A DNA stretch of 64,000 nucleotides from Dryas octopetala (GCA_963921425.1 OY992833.1:20359454-20423453); one strand, 5' to 3'; shown: positions 23,290 through 35,407, counted from the first letter of the stretch. Notes: generated by a model not told the origin, from the sequence alone. Made by a program: numbers and translations.

Positions 23290-23850
23290 CCATTTCGCGT
23301 TGCAGAGAACTCACGCAACAGCAGCGGGTTGACGTCTCTGGCGGACGAGCAGCAGTCGCCGGCGCTCAAGGAAGGTGGAGGCGGGGCGTCGAAGTCGTGT
23401 CGAGTAGCCGGATTGGCGTCGGGTCGAGCAGGCGGGGCGGCATCGCGTTGGGCAAGCAGGTCGGCAGAGGTGGAGGTGCGCCCACGCGTCGCTGGTGGTT
23501 GACGCGAGCGACGGGGGGGCAGGCGACGGCGCTGCTGGTCGACGTGAGGTGGATGCGCGCAGGCAGAGGCGGAGCGTCGCGCACAGTCGCACAGACTGGT
23601 CGACGTGAAACGGAGGCGCGCAGGCAGAGGTGGAGGCGAGCACAGTCGCCAGCGTACGAGGGAGACAGCAGTGATGTCGGCGTCGCTGGTGGTGGACGCG
23701 AGCGATGGGGGCAGGCTACGGCGTCACCGCTGGTCGACGTGGAGCAGCAGCGACGGGGGTATGCCGCTGGTCGACGGTGGCCGGTGTCCGGCGTCGCTGC
23801 TGGTGGGTGGCTGGTGTTTCAGCAAGTGAAGGTGAAGCAGCGGAAAAAAT
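23290..23850. repeat. GC-rich minisatellite-like insert in Copia leader
   Basis: A GC-rich block in an AT-rich region, between the primer-binding site and pol, where gag would be. It is made of imperfect repeats: CTGGTCGACGTGA recurs near 23536 and 23596 with GCGCGCAGGCAGAGG after it, and GTCGCTGGTGG recurs near 23487 and 23683. No known protein is encoded on either strand. Confidence 0.7.
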
Positions 23851-23962
23851 TCTAATAATAAGTGAAGGTGAAGATGAACAGTAGGATTTCTGACTAATAG
23901 AATTTTTCTAGAAAAAATTCTTCAAAAACCAGTAGGATAGGAAAAACCATGCTCTGATACCA

Positions 23963-24133
23963 TGTACAAAGAAGGTTTAGGTTTAGGGTTTCAATATGAT
24001 TTCTACTTAATTGAATAAGACCACAAAGTGTGGTTTATATACATGGACCTATAACTAAAATACATGAATTAATAAATAACCTAATTAATCCTAATAATTA
24101 CACAATAATAACATGGGTTGACTCACACCAACA
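23963..24133 (-). repeat. Copia 5' LTR
   Basis: 171 bp, TG...CA. It differs from the 3' LTR at three sites (near 23969, 24005 and 24065). Confidence 0.9.
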
Positions 24134-24138
24134 ATTTA

Positions 24139-25916
24139 TAGTGGTATCACATATGATGCATTGCATTAATAGCTTGTAGTTGGTTGTTGATTGTTATTTG
24201 ACTTTAGGTGTGTTACGTAGGCTCAAAATTTATTTGCTTTGTCTTCACGTCTTGTATAGTATACAAACTTTCGAAACTTTCAGAAATTGTTTTAGATATA
24301 TAGTATGTTGCATGTTCAATTGTAAAGTTGAACCACTGATTCAGTTGGTTCACAGTCTGAACACCTGGTTTAGATTTACAATTTGTCTTGGTAGGGTGAT
24401 GCATGCCTTATTTTTAGATAGTCTAATAAAACATCAACCTACCAAGCTTATCCTGAAAGTCGTCTCTATCTCTATGATCCAAAAATGAACTAGCTTAAAC
24501 ATGTAGAAGCAAAACGAGGATATTCGAATAATGCTTGGTCAATAGTATAGATTAAAGGCATGCACTATTTTAACAACACATTCAAAGTCAGTTTTGTTGA
24601 TTATATCACAAGTGTGAATAACGTACAAAGTCAGTTCTAAATTTTTAAGGAGGCTGATGAAATGTGGTTTGTACGATATTCGTACTTAAATGATATGATA
24701 GGCGTTCACGAAAAAAATAAGAAGATGATATGATAGGAATTGTTGACAAAATTTGAAAGACCGGCCTAAAAGAAACATATTGGAAAAATTAAGTGGGGAT
24801 AAACTCATGTGATTTAATTATCCCATTTTATGTTGAAAAACCTCCTCTGGCTGTGAAAAGCTGCATTTGACTGCTATAAAATAAGATATCCTAATAATAA
24901 TATAATTAACTGGAATTAATATACTTATTTGAAAAACTTAATCAGCAAAAGTCATCATTTGAAATTTGGACCTTGGGTTTGTTGATAGATATATAGAAAA
25001 GTAAGCGAACTGATAATAGCTCAAAAGTGCATATTGGTTGTCCTAATAATTATATAATTTGTGCAATTTTATTGAAAGAAATACTAAATTTCTGTTTTAT
25101 TTTGTTCATTCAGATTTAATACGAAAAAGGTTAATATAACAATAAGAAGACTCCTAGAGCAAATAAATTAAGCAAAGCACAGGATGGGCTGGTGGTTATG
25201 TTTAGGAGGAGTGAATCACGTGATGGTCTTAAGACTCCTAGGGCATGTTTGGTACACCGTATTAGAATTTGGATAGGAGTAAATAGTCAATATCAGTTGT
25301 TTGGTGTCAACTTGTATTATTAATTACCTGACTATGTAAACCAGAACTTGCTTTTAATACTCTCCTTACTTGATTAATTAATACAACTCACACACCCAGG
25401 ATTAAATAATACACGCTTAATTATAAAAACTTGGAAAACAAAAATACGCTTGAAAACCAAGAGACGCTATTTTTATCTTCTTCTTGTCCATCGTCCCATC
25501 ACCATAGCCCAGCCTCTGGCCACCACCCCGGTACACCTTGTTGGCGGTTAAGACCAGCAACCTTCCACCTCTCTCTCTCTTTCTCTCTGTGTCACCTTTT
25601 CGGCGGTTATTGTCTTATGTCTCTTTCCATGGGCGAATTCCAAGTATACATCAATAAAATTTTGTCAAATTGCCAAAAGACCACATCGCGATCGAGGAGT
25701 CCCTTGAAATGCTATTGATCATTATCTTAATTTGTATACATGAATGCGTTAACAAAAATTTAATTGTTTTCTTCTCCCATAAAGTGCTAGCTATTAACCT
25801 ATGGTAATGTTTGAGATCTCCTTGGCTTTTACGTGATATGATTACCAAAACATTGTTTCTTATGCATTAGAAGTTAAAAAAGGAAAATATATATATATAT
25901 ATATTTTGACAAGAAT
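24139..25916. other. Intergenic upstream of subtype d gene 1
   Basis: Shared with 53532-55340. It contains the left-end motif GGGCATGTTTGGTACACC at 25253 and a short CT run at 25565-25590 that is strongly expanded in the sister copy. The 95-codon ORF at 25431-25718 is not kept in frame in the sister. No gene seen. Confidence 0.5.
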
Positions 25917-27692
25917 GCTCTAAACACTACAAGAATAACCCCCTTTTGTGACTGTACAGTGAAGGCTGATATACATTTGTCACTGCTGTTGGGTTGGTGG
26001 TGACTCTTAAAGTTGCAAGTTCCTTTTGGATCCAAAAGTAACGGTTGGATTGTTACTCTCTAATTAATCAATTAAGTATAACATATTTATTGAGAGAAAT
26101 GAATTACTGTGTATTTAAAAATGGACAGTTCTCATATTTTTAATTTTTTTATTAATTGAAAAGTTTAATTTAACCAGAATGGGTCCCACAATGTCAAAGC
26201 CACAGTCCATTATTACTTGCACTGACTTGACATGAATATCAATGCTGGTTTAAAAAATTAAAAATTACCAATTAACTTCCATTTAGACTACGCCCCTCTA
26301 CTCTCCTCCCTTATCTTCTCTCTCTCTCTCTCTCCTTTCTTATCTCTCTCGTAATCCCTCCGCCCCTCTCTCCTCCACACCCACATCCACACCCACACCC
26401 ACACCAAATTCTCTCCATCACCACCCTCTATGCAAAGACAAAACCCAAGACATTCTCGACATCGACAGCAAAAAGGTATCATTTCTCCCTTTTTTTAAGT
26501 TTTCCTTTGGGTTTGACTTCTGGGATTTTGATTATAGGGTTTGATTTTTGTAGAAAAATTTGTAACTTTTGGGAACACCCAAATCCCTATATCTGTCAGC
26601 ATTCTTCTTCTTCGACAAAGTGAACACTAAAAAAAGATTTTCTTTTTCCCATCTTTTCTGATTAGGAAACACCGTGTGAATGATTAATTTTTATTCTCTA
26701 AAGGTGTTTTGTTTCGGTTTTTCTGGAGAGAATACCTAAAGCCCCAAAACCTTAAATACCCAGACATCCAACCAGAAGAGAAGATCAAGAGGTAAAAATA
26801 ATGGAAAAAAGGGATGGATTATTGGTTTGGATTGAGGGGAGGATTCCACTGCAACATGAGACATGGTGGCCCAAATGGAATCGCATAGCCATTTACAGTT
26901 TAATTCCACTGCAACATTAGACATGCAGGCTAGAGTGGAATGGCACCTGTGTAGCAGTTAAGATCCAATTCAGCAAGAGAGTAGAATAACCAAGTGGAAG
27001 TGCAGATATTTGTAGAAGCAGTGATCCACTGCAGACGCATGCCAACATAAGTCATGAATCCAGCCGACAAGACCTGACTTCTGCCTGCAAATTGGCAGCC
27101 AAATTTATAAATAAAACACAGTAGCTGGAAATAAAGGAACGACGGATAGGCTTGAAGTTGGGATAGTGCTATACCGACCCCATCCTGTTAGACTGTCATT
27201 GCTTTGGTCGCTGCACTGTGGCTATTGGATAATTGTGATTGATAACAGTCAGTCCAAGAGAGAAAGGGGACTGTTATATATCAGAAGGAAAGGCATGTTA
27301 TTGTTGTAGTGAAAACTAACTAGTTAGTAAGTTAATACAAAGCTAACCACCATGTTGGCCCACCACACAATGTAATCTCAAAATCCGAACCGTCTGTTTT
27401 TTAGGCCCTACTTCAAAGATCATCCTTGTAAAAAATCTTCAAATTCGGAAATCATTTAGTCATTTAATTATAACAACAACTATTTATATGTTTTTATCGA
27501 AAACATTGATCGTCTATTTATTTGATCTCAATTAGATGACTAAATGATTTTCGATTTAGTTGATTTTTTGTAATGATGATGTTTGAAGTATGATCTAAAT
27601 AATTGATGGTTCGGATTATAAGATTAGTTATGTGGTGGTCCCAAAAGCATGGTTAGTTTCGTATTAACTTACTAACTAGTTAGTTTTAGAGC
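25917..27692. mobile_element. Foldback MITE, family 2, split by a CACTA-like element
   Basis: The terminal repeat GCTCTAAAACTAACTAG on the left (interrupted at 25924/27312) is answered by CTAGTTAGTTTTAGAGC ending at 27692. The inner arms are also inverted (TTTAGTCATTTAAT near 27460 against the complementary TTAGATGACTAAATG near 27532). A truncated left end of the same element remains at 55341-55383. Confidence 0.65.
25925..27311. mobile_element. CACTA-like non-autonomous element, 1.39 kb
   Basis: Begins CACTACAAGAA and ends TTGTTGTAGTG, with a 3-bp AAA duplication on both sides (25922-25924 and 27312-27314). The empty site at 55341-55350 reads GCTCTAAAACTA, exactly as expected before insertion. 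The interior has CT-rich and G-rich tracts but no transposase. Minus-strand ORFs at 26288 and 26736 are not recognisable. Confidence 0.75.
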
Positions 27693-28217
27693 ACTCCTCT
27701 ATATTTTGATGGGTTGCATTGGTTGTATACGTATTTTCTCACAACTATTTATATTAATATATATATATATATCCTTCACGTAATGAGATGATTATTGCAA
27801 ATAACTTATATATAACCATTTATATGCCTCTTCTCACATAAAATATCAATTAGTTTTCTTTCAAAAGCACAAGATTGTGAATCCAAAGTCGATCATGCTA
27901 TCTAATAACTTGGACCACTGTATATCATTTCTCTCATAACAATTCGTCATGTATTAGAATTTATAAATGATTGTAAAAGGAAGCGTATTCATCCTCCCTA
28001 TGAAAGACTTTTCCGAAAGCGTAGGATACAGAAGCTGAAAAATACCCATCATATATAAAACCACTTCAATTTACTTTCTGTTTAGATGTAAAGTATCGTA
28101 TACAGTTTTATAATACACCAAGGAGAGTAAAAAGTCCTAAATATAAGCAAAGAAGAACAAACATATATGATAATTAACCAATAGTGAATGAATTGAGGAC
28201 TAATTAATGGCTAATAA
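27693..28217. other. Start of block II, 3' flank of subtype a gene 2
   Basis: Sequence from about 27708 matches 4780 onward at offset about 22930. No gene seen. The block junction lies just left of it. Confidence 0.6.
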
Positions 28218-28776
28218 TTAACCAATTATAGGAGTCCTTGTGACAATTTCATCATCTTTGTCAACCCAGACCCAGACCCTATAGCAGTTGTAGTCGGTGA
28301 TGACTACCATTTCTCCATCAATTACAATCCTAGCAGTCACAATAGGATTCTCCCTCTCAATTGTTGCTTTGGCAACCTCCCCCTCCACTCCAACAAGCTC
28401 TGGCCACGAACCCTTTCCTGAAAAATTAAATTAAGGTTCAATGACAATACATAAATATATATCTATAATCTAATTATATAAAAAACAAATTCAATATATG
28501 CTATCTAGCTTTTATTAGACAGTCTAGCCACATATCCTGTATACTTATGTGGCATACAAATTGTGAATATGAACCATTAATTTTATTGATTTTTTACTGA
28601 ATGTGTAGTCGATCATATTTACACGATCATATTTACAGTTTAATAAGCATCTTATATAACTATATATACTATCTAGTAAGAGAACAATACCCATATAAGA
28701 AATTGGTACATATATATATGATATCTAGTTATACCCCTTTACAACTAGCTACTACCTTACCTTCACATTCTGACAT
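28218..28776 (-). CDS. Potato inhibitor I, subtype a, copy 2
   Basis: Same architecture as the gene at 5287: exon 1 at 28761-28776, a 343-bp intron and exon 2 at 28218-28417. The predicted 71-aa protein is identical; the visible coding difference is one silent base in the Pro codon of TPIIG, shared with copy 3. P1 Thr, Asn for Arg behind the loop. The intron is also almost unchanged, so duplication is recent. The 61-codon plus-strand ORF lying across intron and exon 1 is a shadow. The RRM gene copy 2 follows 3.3 kb to the right on the other strand, as in block I. Confidence 0.9.
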
Positions 28777-28856
28777 CCTTGCTTAAATGATTGCTCCAGT
28801 CTCTTATAATACCCAGAGCTTCTATTTGTGTTTAAGTTCGCATTATGATAAATGAC

Positions 28857-28929
28857 TATATATAGAGACTTAATTAGAGAGTAGCATTTTGATGAATTGC
28901 TTGAAGTTGGTCAATGATCATTGTTGACT
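28857..28929 (-). promoter_or_regulatory. TATA box and paired W-boxes of subtype a gene 2
   Basis: TATATATA at 28857-28864, GGTCAA at 28909-28914 and TTGACT at 28924-28929, unchanged from the block I copy. Confidence 0.55.
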
Positions 28930-29877
28930 TTTTAGCTGTTACGTACACCTAGGTGATGAATCGATATATATAGGAATGCATGTTGATCTTGACTAGAGCA
29001 AGCCAGTATTGTTCTTTGGTTGACAATTCTTAGTTTAATGAATGATAAATGCCATTAGGTATATGACCATATCCCACGTTATTCTGCCGCCACATATTAC
29101 CAAGAACAAGAAAGCAATCAGAAATTTCCTTTTGTTTAAAAATTATACAACTTATTTAATAATAATAAAATTCAAATGGTTATTGACTTGTAAAGCACGG
29201 CAATACATAGAAGACCTAGATATCACTTTACATGCATACCAATGTATCATGTAATAAAAGGCACAAATCGTCACAATCTATTTGAGCCTGAAATATCTTT
29301 AAAGGCCACACAGTAGTGAAGATATACACAAATAATATAGGGGGAAGTGAAATTGCCCATGCTCAACATCAATGTCCAAAAAAGAGTCTAGGCCCAACAA
29401 ATTTGATTTTGTTTTGATATTTTCACAACTGAGGAGTCATGGTCACCCTCTCTAATTTTTTATTTAAGTTTTAAAGAAATAAAAAATAAAATTAATGAGA
29501 AAGGTAATATTATTTGAAAATTGGAAAATACTTTTAGGAGTTGGATTTGGTGATTAAGTATTTGGTTGTGATGTGTATAGGAACATCCTCAATTCTCATC
29601 TCATGTTAGCAAGAGAAGAGAAAAAATGATGATTAGCACACCAATATATTTTAGTCATGCACTTGTAGTTTGCCCTTTTTTTTTTTTTTTAATTTTTCGA
29701 GTGAGATGGATCGAACTTGAGTGCAGTGAGGGCAATTATATGACCCTTTCAACTGCGCGCGTTACCTCAACAACTGCAACCATCCTTCCCCTTAAGCACT
29801 TAAAAGAAAAAAACAAAAAGAGTTTTAGTTCTTTTTTTTTTTTAGTAGTCTTTAACCAATTTAACTACTGGACCTAT
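28930..29877. other. Intergenic between subtype a gene 2 and RRM copy 2
   Basis: Copy of 5999-6949 with scattered substitutions. No gene seen; a 182-codon ORF over 29626-30174 runs through the T-run and leader and is not conserved. Confidence 0.5.
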
Positions 29878-31539
29878 AGTTTGTGGGCTGGGCTACAGCC
29901 CAGTTCAGAATTTACATTGGTAAACAGCCAATCAATCCTTCCCGACCCACCCACAAAGCCACACCCATCTCTTCGCGGCTCTCACTCTCCGGCTCCGCCA
30001 GTCTCTTCCAGCCTCTCTCATCTGCCACTCCAAACCCTAATCCCAAGCTTCAATCCTCACTCACTCTCTGTGACGCGAAACGAGGTCAGTATTTTCTTCG
30101 ACTCTTTCCCTCCCAAATTTATCTTTAATGTCTTCTTTGCTGATTGTGGCTGTTTCTCTCATCTTTTATTTTGATATTTGTTTAATTTCCAATGAAGATG
30201 ATTAGTTAATTTCGGTAATTTGGTTAGTTTCTATGCAACAATCCAATACTTTTGATGAACCCATTGATTCGATTTTGAGCAACTTGTTTAAAAACCGGAA
30301 ATTCCTCAACAGGTTTTTGTTCTCTATTTATTTATTTTTTCTTTTTTTCAGTTTTGGCTGCTTTGATTTTTCTGGGTGGGCGTTTGATTTTGGGTTGGTA
30401 TTTGATTATTCTGGGTTGTTAACTGTTATTTGATTTTGCTGCAACTTGGAGTTTGAGTTGCTAGTGATAGTTGGGTTGGTACTGTCGGGCAGGGAAGTTC
30501 TATTTGGCTATTTGGGTTTTTGTTTTTTAATTATTGGCGATGAGGAGTGGATATTTCATTTGGGTTTTCTCTTCATATGTTTTGTGAATGATCTTGTTTA
30601 ATGATCATTATACTTGTGTGGATTCCTATTTAAGTTGGATGGTTTTGTTGAAATTTATATGTTTTATGGTTTATTAGGACCTATGATGTGCTTAATGAAA
30701 TCTGTGAATTCATATTCATTTTCACATTTCTTTTTGGGTGTAAACTGCAAAGTGTATATAAGGATTTGTTTCTTTTCATCTATTCATTTTGGGATTCTCA
30801 GAAGGGTCAAACATAATTGGTCAGTATCCTTGCTGCAGTTGTTTATGTAATTGTGTGAAAGCACATCTCATTGCCTTAGTGATATTAGAAAAAATCTTAA
30901 CTAGAATTTGCTCTGTTTCATATCATAGACAGAGCTTCATGTATAATATCATCACCGCTATATAATTTATCCATTTCTACGAAACCAAACATTTGTTAGC
31001 ATTTGGTGGTCTAATGACTCTTTTGGTACAAGATGCAAGAGTTGAAATTGATATTTGAAGGGGAGCATAAAACCCAAAATCGTATAGAGGAATGTCAATC
31101 TGAGATTATAAATTGCTTATGGCACTATTACTCTGTTAGATATAGTCAAAGATTAGATATTGGATTAGTGAAGGTTTGGTAAGAGATGGGGTATTGAATT
31201 TCAGGTATATATAATGGTCTGTAGAATTCATGACATAATACACTTATGTCCACACAAAGAATAACAATAATTCAGTTATTTGACGCGGAAAAAGAATAAC
31301 AATAACATCTAGAATGAGGAATGTTTGGGTCAATGCTAAATAAATGCTGGAATAAGATTCTGGAGCTCGATAATGGCAAATATGATATGTTAGGTGTCTG
31401 TTATGGTTGATATGCTTTCATTTGTTTTGTTATACTTTCTTACTTTTATTTTCTTTTATGGTCTGGAATTTTAATAGAATTTGTAAACTTTGGCTAACAT
31501 CAAATTTGTTTCTTATTAGATTGTTGTTCATTGTGGTAT
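29878..31539 (+). other. 5' leader and leader intron of RRM gene copy 2
   Basis: Equivalent of 6950-8611. Intron donor at 30085 (GAG/GTCAGT) and acceptor at 31519. The telo-box is retained. It differs from copy 1 by a few substitutions only. Confidence 0.6.
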
Positions 31540-32145
31540 ATGGGGACTTTAGAAGCAGAAGCAGAGTATGCTGCCTTTGAGGAGAAGGTCAAACGAACTG
31601 TTTACCTAGATAACCTCTCCCCACAGGTCACTGAACCTGTTGTGAGAACTGCTCTTGGTCAGTTTGCAACTGTGAAAAATGTTCGTTTTATTCCAAATTA
31701 CACAGAATCAAAGAGCATCCCACAGTGTGCACTGGTGGAGGTGGAGAACCCAAAACAGGCTGATGCCATTGTCTCAGAGATAGCCCAATTTCCTTTCATG
31801 ATACTGGGGAAGCCAAGGCCTGTGAGGGCGCTTCATGCTAGAGTTGAAATGTTTGATGATCGGCCTGTAAAGCCTGGTAGAAAAATATATTGCCGTTGGT
31901 TGGAGCCAAATGATCCTGATTTTGAAGTGGCAAAGAAACTGAAGCATCTTACTCGAAAGCATGCTCTTGAAGATGCGTTTGTGCTCAAGCAACAACTCCA
32001 GGAAGAGGAGAAGCTCGCAAAGCAGCAGCAGGAGTCCCTCCAAGCAAATTATAAGAAGTATGAAATGATAGATAGTGTGATGGCTGATGGAACTGCTCGT
32101 CGCTTGGCACGCCATTATATGATTCGAGTTTCAGATGACTGTTAG
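31540..32145 (+). CDS. RRM-domain protein, AIPP1/EDM3-like, copy 2
   Basis: A 201-aa protein identical in sequence to the product at 8612-9217, from the same first ATG after a TTG-extended frame. The single RRM (residues 19-97) and Gln/Glu-rich tail are intact. No inactivating change is visible, and the leader and splice sites are also preserved, so both copies could be expressed. The truncated fragments at 35408, 38753 and 47134 derive from this gene type but share a TAA absent here. What else it could be: any small plant single-RRM protein; the AIPP1/EDM3 link is from remembered similarity only. Confidence 0.85.
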   Translation: MGTLEAEAEYAAFEEKVKRTVYLDNLSPQVTEPVVRTALGQFATVKNVRFIPNYTESKSIPQCALVEVENPKQADAIVSEIAQFPFMILGKPRPVRALHARVEMFDDRPVKPGRKIYCRWLEPNDPDFEVAKKLKHLTRKHALEDAFVLKQQLQEEEKLAKQQQESLQANYKKYEMIDSVMADGTARRLARHYMIRVSDDC

Positions 32146-32514
32146 GGCTTTTGTTGAGGTTATCACCCCTGTGTAGTCAAACTGTCAAAGTGACATCTGT
32201 ACATGATACAAAGTTTATGAGGTGATGTCTGTTTTTAATAGAGAGCTTCGTAGTTGTTCTATTGTTGACTTTTGATGGTTGAAAGCCAAGCCACACCGTG
32301 TACTTTTGATGGTTGAACAGAACTAAAGAGAGGAAGAAAATTACTGTAAACTTTATCAAATCATTAATCTTATAGAAAAACAAATTATTTTGTTTACAAT
32401 ACACAATACATGGAGAATAGAACTCCTTATTTGATTCTCAATTCGCCTGATTTCCTTCAAATACGTACTGTTAAAAGAGAACTAGTAGCCCTCAAGTGAA
32501 GATCTTAATCGAAA

Positions 32515-32842
32515 TTAACGAATTGTAGGGACCCTAGTAACAATGCCATCAGAATTGACCCAAACCTAAACCCTATCACACAGGACATCTTGGATGACAA
32601 TTTTTCCTTCTAGCACGACCACAGCATCGACCAAAGAATTCTCCCTCTCAATTGTTTCCTCTGCAACAGTCCCCTGAGCTCCCAACAACTCAGGCCATGA
32701 ACCCTTGCCTGCATATAGACTCCAAAAACTTGTTACATTAAATGAAAACATATAGAAAGTTTACATATATATTATTTAGTGGCATGCATTCATAGTTGTA
32801 AACAAGCACTTGTTCATGATTACCTTCACATCCAGATGCCAT
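32515..32842 (-). pseudogene. Potato inhibitor I pseudogene, copy 2 (one stop)
   Basis: Exon 1 at 32824-32842 (MASGCE plus one base), a 115-bp intron, exon 2 at 32515-32708. The frame is open through ERENSLVDA and the loop VIQDVLCDRV, then hits TAG where b genes have CGG (Arg). The product would stop right behind the binding loop, losing the last strands and the PTIG end, so folding is unlikely. The sister at 9587 has this stop plus one more. It could be a very recent pseudogene that is still transcribed. Confidence 0.88.
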
Positions 32843-34611
32843 CCTCGCTTCTTGTTCTAATTAATTTAGACTTTTTACTCTCTGATCTCTCTTGTAATGT
32901 AGCTTGTGATGTATTGGCATGGGGAAGAGATGCATATTTATAGTAGTTTTTCATTGAACATTTGAACAGCTTGTGGTTTCATTATTGACTATTTGGATGT
33001 TATGTAGGATGTTTGCATGATTTTGTTTACACAAATATTACATTAAGTAATGCAGTGGCAAACCTAATCGGCAAGAATGTAGAGAAGCAATTGTGTCTAT
33101 CTCTATGATCCACGATGACCTTAAGCACGTAGAGAAGCAAAATGAAGAACAGCTGTTGTTTTGGTATGAAAATGAAGAATAGTATTTGGAAGCTGATGAA
33201 ATCTGGTTTGTACGATACACGTACTTAGATCATAGCTATTGTTGACAAAATCTGCTGAAAGACAAGATAAAAATATGGAAAAAAGTAGGGACAACCAGCT
33301 CATCAAACCTGGTATCGACATCATTGACACAACAGATATATTATAACATTTTTTTTTTTGGCCACATAATATAAAATTTCTAGAAATGTTATTTGAATGG
33401 CTAGCTGCTGGGAGCTTAGAAAATCTGAGCTTAGCCCACATAATAGAATAGTTTGGATATAAAATTGTGAGAAATAATATATGTAATTTAGTACTTAATT
33501 TGAGACAATGACCAAAGTTTTAATATCAACTTTAAACCCCCTGTTTTTCATGTATAAAAAGACAGTGGTGGAGGTGATATCGAATTAATTATCTGGAAGG
33601 GGTACGTGGCTACAGCTGCAAGCTGGGGTTTCCTAGAGCAATACCCACTTGGCCGGCCAAAGACATATTACTAGCCTTAGTGTGTGGATTGTCTGTTTTT
33701 GACCTGTCTAAGAGACTAGTCTGGTGCGCGAAAACTGGCCCAGAACACCCTCCGTTACCCAAAAAAAGACATATTACGGAAAGTTGTGCATATATCTTAT
33801 TCTTGGGTTCTATACCACTATTATCCTTTTTGAACGTCTAACAACATAATCTGTAATTAATTCTTAATTCCATTAACTTTTTTAGCTACTAATTTATCAT
33901 CTCATATATTTCTAGATCAATTGCTATCCTTGCATTTCCTGTTGGAGCTAGCTTGCTCTTATACTTCATTAAAGGAGCAGTATTCCCCCAAAGCAACAAA
34001 CAAGTGGCCATGTATGGAACTGGTGATTTACCAAAATTGCCATAGGAATTTGACGGCATAGAGTACTGTATAACTAATGTGTTAATTTATTAATTCCAAA
34101 TTGCCACGCCTACAATTACTTTTGATGGTTGAACTTAATTGAACAGAAACAAGAACTAATTAAAGATCATAAGATAGATGATGGAAAATTAACAGTAACA
34201 GTACTACTGATCATCAACTTTATCAAGCCATTCTTAATTATTAATATATATTCAGCTTCACATATATATAGAACATACATACATCAGAAGAAAAATAGAT
34301 AATTATGTACGTCGTCGTAGTCTTGAATACAAATATTATTGCATTGAGAATTAATACAAGTAACCCTTATTTCATTAATTTCACTTAACCTAGCTTGATT
34401 GATGTTGAAAGCCTAGCTTGCTCTCCAACCATTAATCTTATTTAGCTTCGTATAGAATACACAGTGAAAGAACAACAAATTATTTAGTTTACAATTAATA
34501 CAATACATGGTGAATAAAACTCCTTATTTGATTATCAATTCGCGTAATTTCCTTCAAATACGTACTATTAAAAGAGAACTAGTAGCTCTGAAGTGAAGCT
34601 CTTAGTCGAAA
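32843..34611. other. Promoter remnant and intergenic, block II
   Basis: Contains the TATAAATA of the pseudogene, then sequence shared with 10017-11574. The stretch 33200-33310 here was lost in block I. No gene seen. Confidence 0.5.
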
Positions 34612-34941
34612 TTAACCAATTGTAGGGACCCTAGTAATGATGCCATCAGTATCGACCCAAACCCGAACCCTATCACACCGGAATTGTTTGTCGGTGTTTG
34701 TTCCTTCTAGTACGACCACAGCATCGACCAAAGAATTCTCCCTCTCAATTGTTTCCTCTGCAACAGTCCCCTGAGCTCCCAACAACTCAGGCCATGAATC
34801 CTTGCCTGCATATATAAACTCCAAAAACTTGTTACATTAAATGAAAACATATATATAGAAAGCTTATATATTATTTAGTGGCATGCATTCATAGTTGTAA
34901 ACAAGCACTTGTTCATGATTACCTTCACATTCAGATGCCAT
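34612..34941 (-). CDS. Potato inhibitor I, subtype b (P1 Lys), copy 2
   Basis: A 70-aa PI-I protein. Exon 1 at 34923-34941 (MASECE plus one base), a 117-bp intron, exon 2 at 34612-34805. The loop is EGTNTDKQFRCDRV: Lys at P1, with Asn where copy 1 has Ser. The C-terminal GIITRVPTIG has Ile for Val. Both are mild changes, so function is expected to be the same trypsin-type inhibition. It is the block II counterpart of the gene at 11575 and the first of three b-type genes in this block. Confidence 0.92.
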
Positions 34942-35033
34942 CCTCGCTTCTTGTTCTAATTTAGGCTTTTAATTAATCTCTGATCTCTCTTTGTAATGTA
35001 GCTTGTGATGTATTGGCATGGGGAAGAGATGCA

Positions 35034-35085
35034 TATTTATAGTTGTAATTGTCATTGAACAGCTTGTGGTTGGTCATTATTGACT
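35034..35085 (-). promoter_or_regulatory. TATA box and W-box of subtype b gene 2
   Basis: TATAAATA on the gene strand at 35034-35041 and TTGACT at 35080-35085. Confidence 0.5.
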
Positions 35086-35407
35086 ATTTGGATGTTACTT
35101 GTTAGGTAGGCTGTTTGCATGCTTTTGTTGACATAAATATTACATCATATATATAATATAGCAAACCTTGTCGCCAAGAATGAATAATAATTGCGTCTAT
35201 CTCTATGATTCACGCGCGATGACCTGAAGCATGTAGAGAAGCAAAGTGAAGAATAGCTAGTATTTTGGTATGAAAATGAAGAATAGTATTTGGTCAGTTT
35301 TAGTGAAATCTAGTTTGATACACGTACTTAGATGATAGCTATTGTTGACAAAATCTGCTGAAAGACATAAGATATAATTATGGGAAAAAGTAGGGATAAC
35401 CAGCTCA

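Larger units (their letters stand above)
19488..24138 (-). mobile_element. Ty1/Copia LTR retrotransposon, gag-less
   Basis: Element 19493-24133 (4641 bp) flanked by the 5-bp target duplication ATTTA (19488-19492, 24134-24138). The LTRs are 171 bp, start TG and end CA (19493-19663, 23963-24133), and differ at three positions by my count. On the minus strand the primer-binding site TGGTATCAGAGC (23951-23962) follows the 5' LTR directly and matches initiator tRNA-Met. A purine tract (TTGAGGGGAAG) adjoins the 3' LTR. The allelic position at 53.53 kb is empty, so insertion came after block duplication. Pol is present; gag is not recognisable, and a GC-rich insert occupies its place. Frameshifts in RNase H make it non-autonomous. 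Confidence 0.95.

Noticed and set aside
23311..23855. Arg/Pro/Ala-rich ORFs in the GC-rich Copia insert
   Set aside because: Repeat-driven, several frames open on both strands, no recognised domain.
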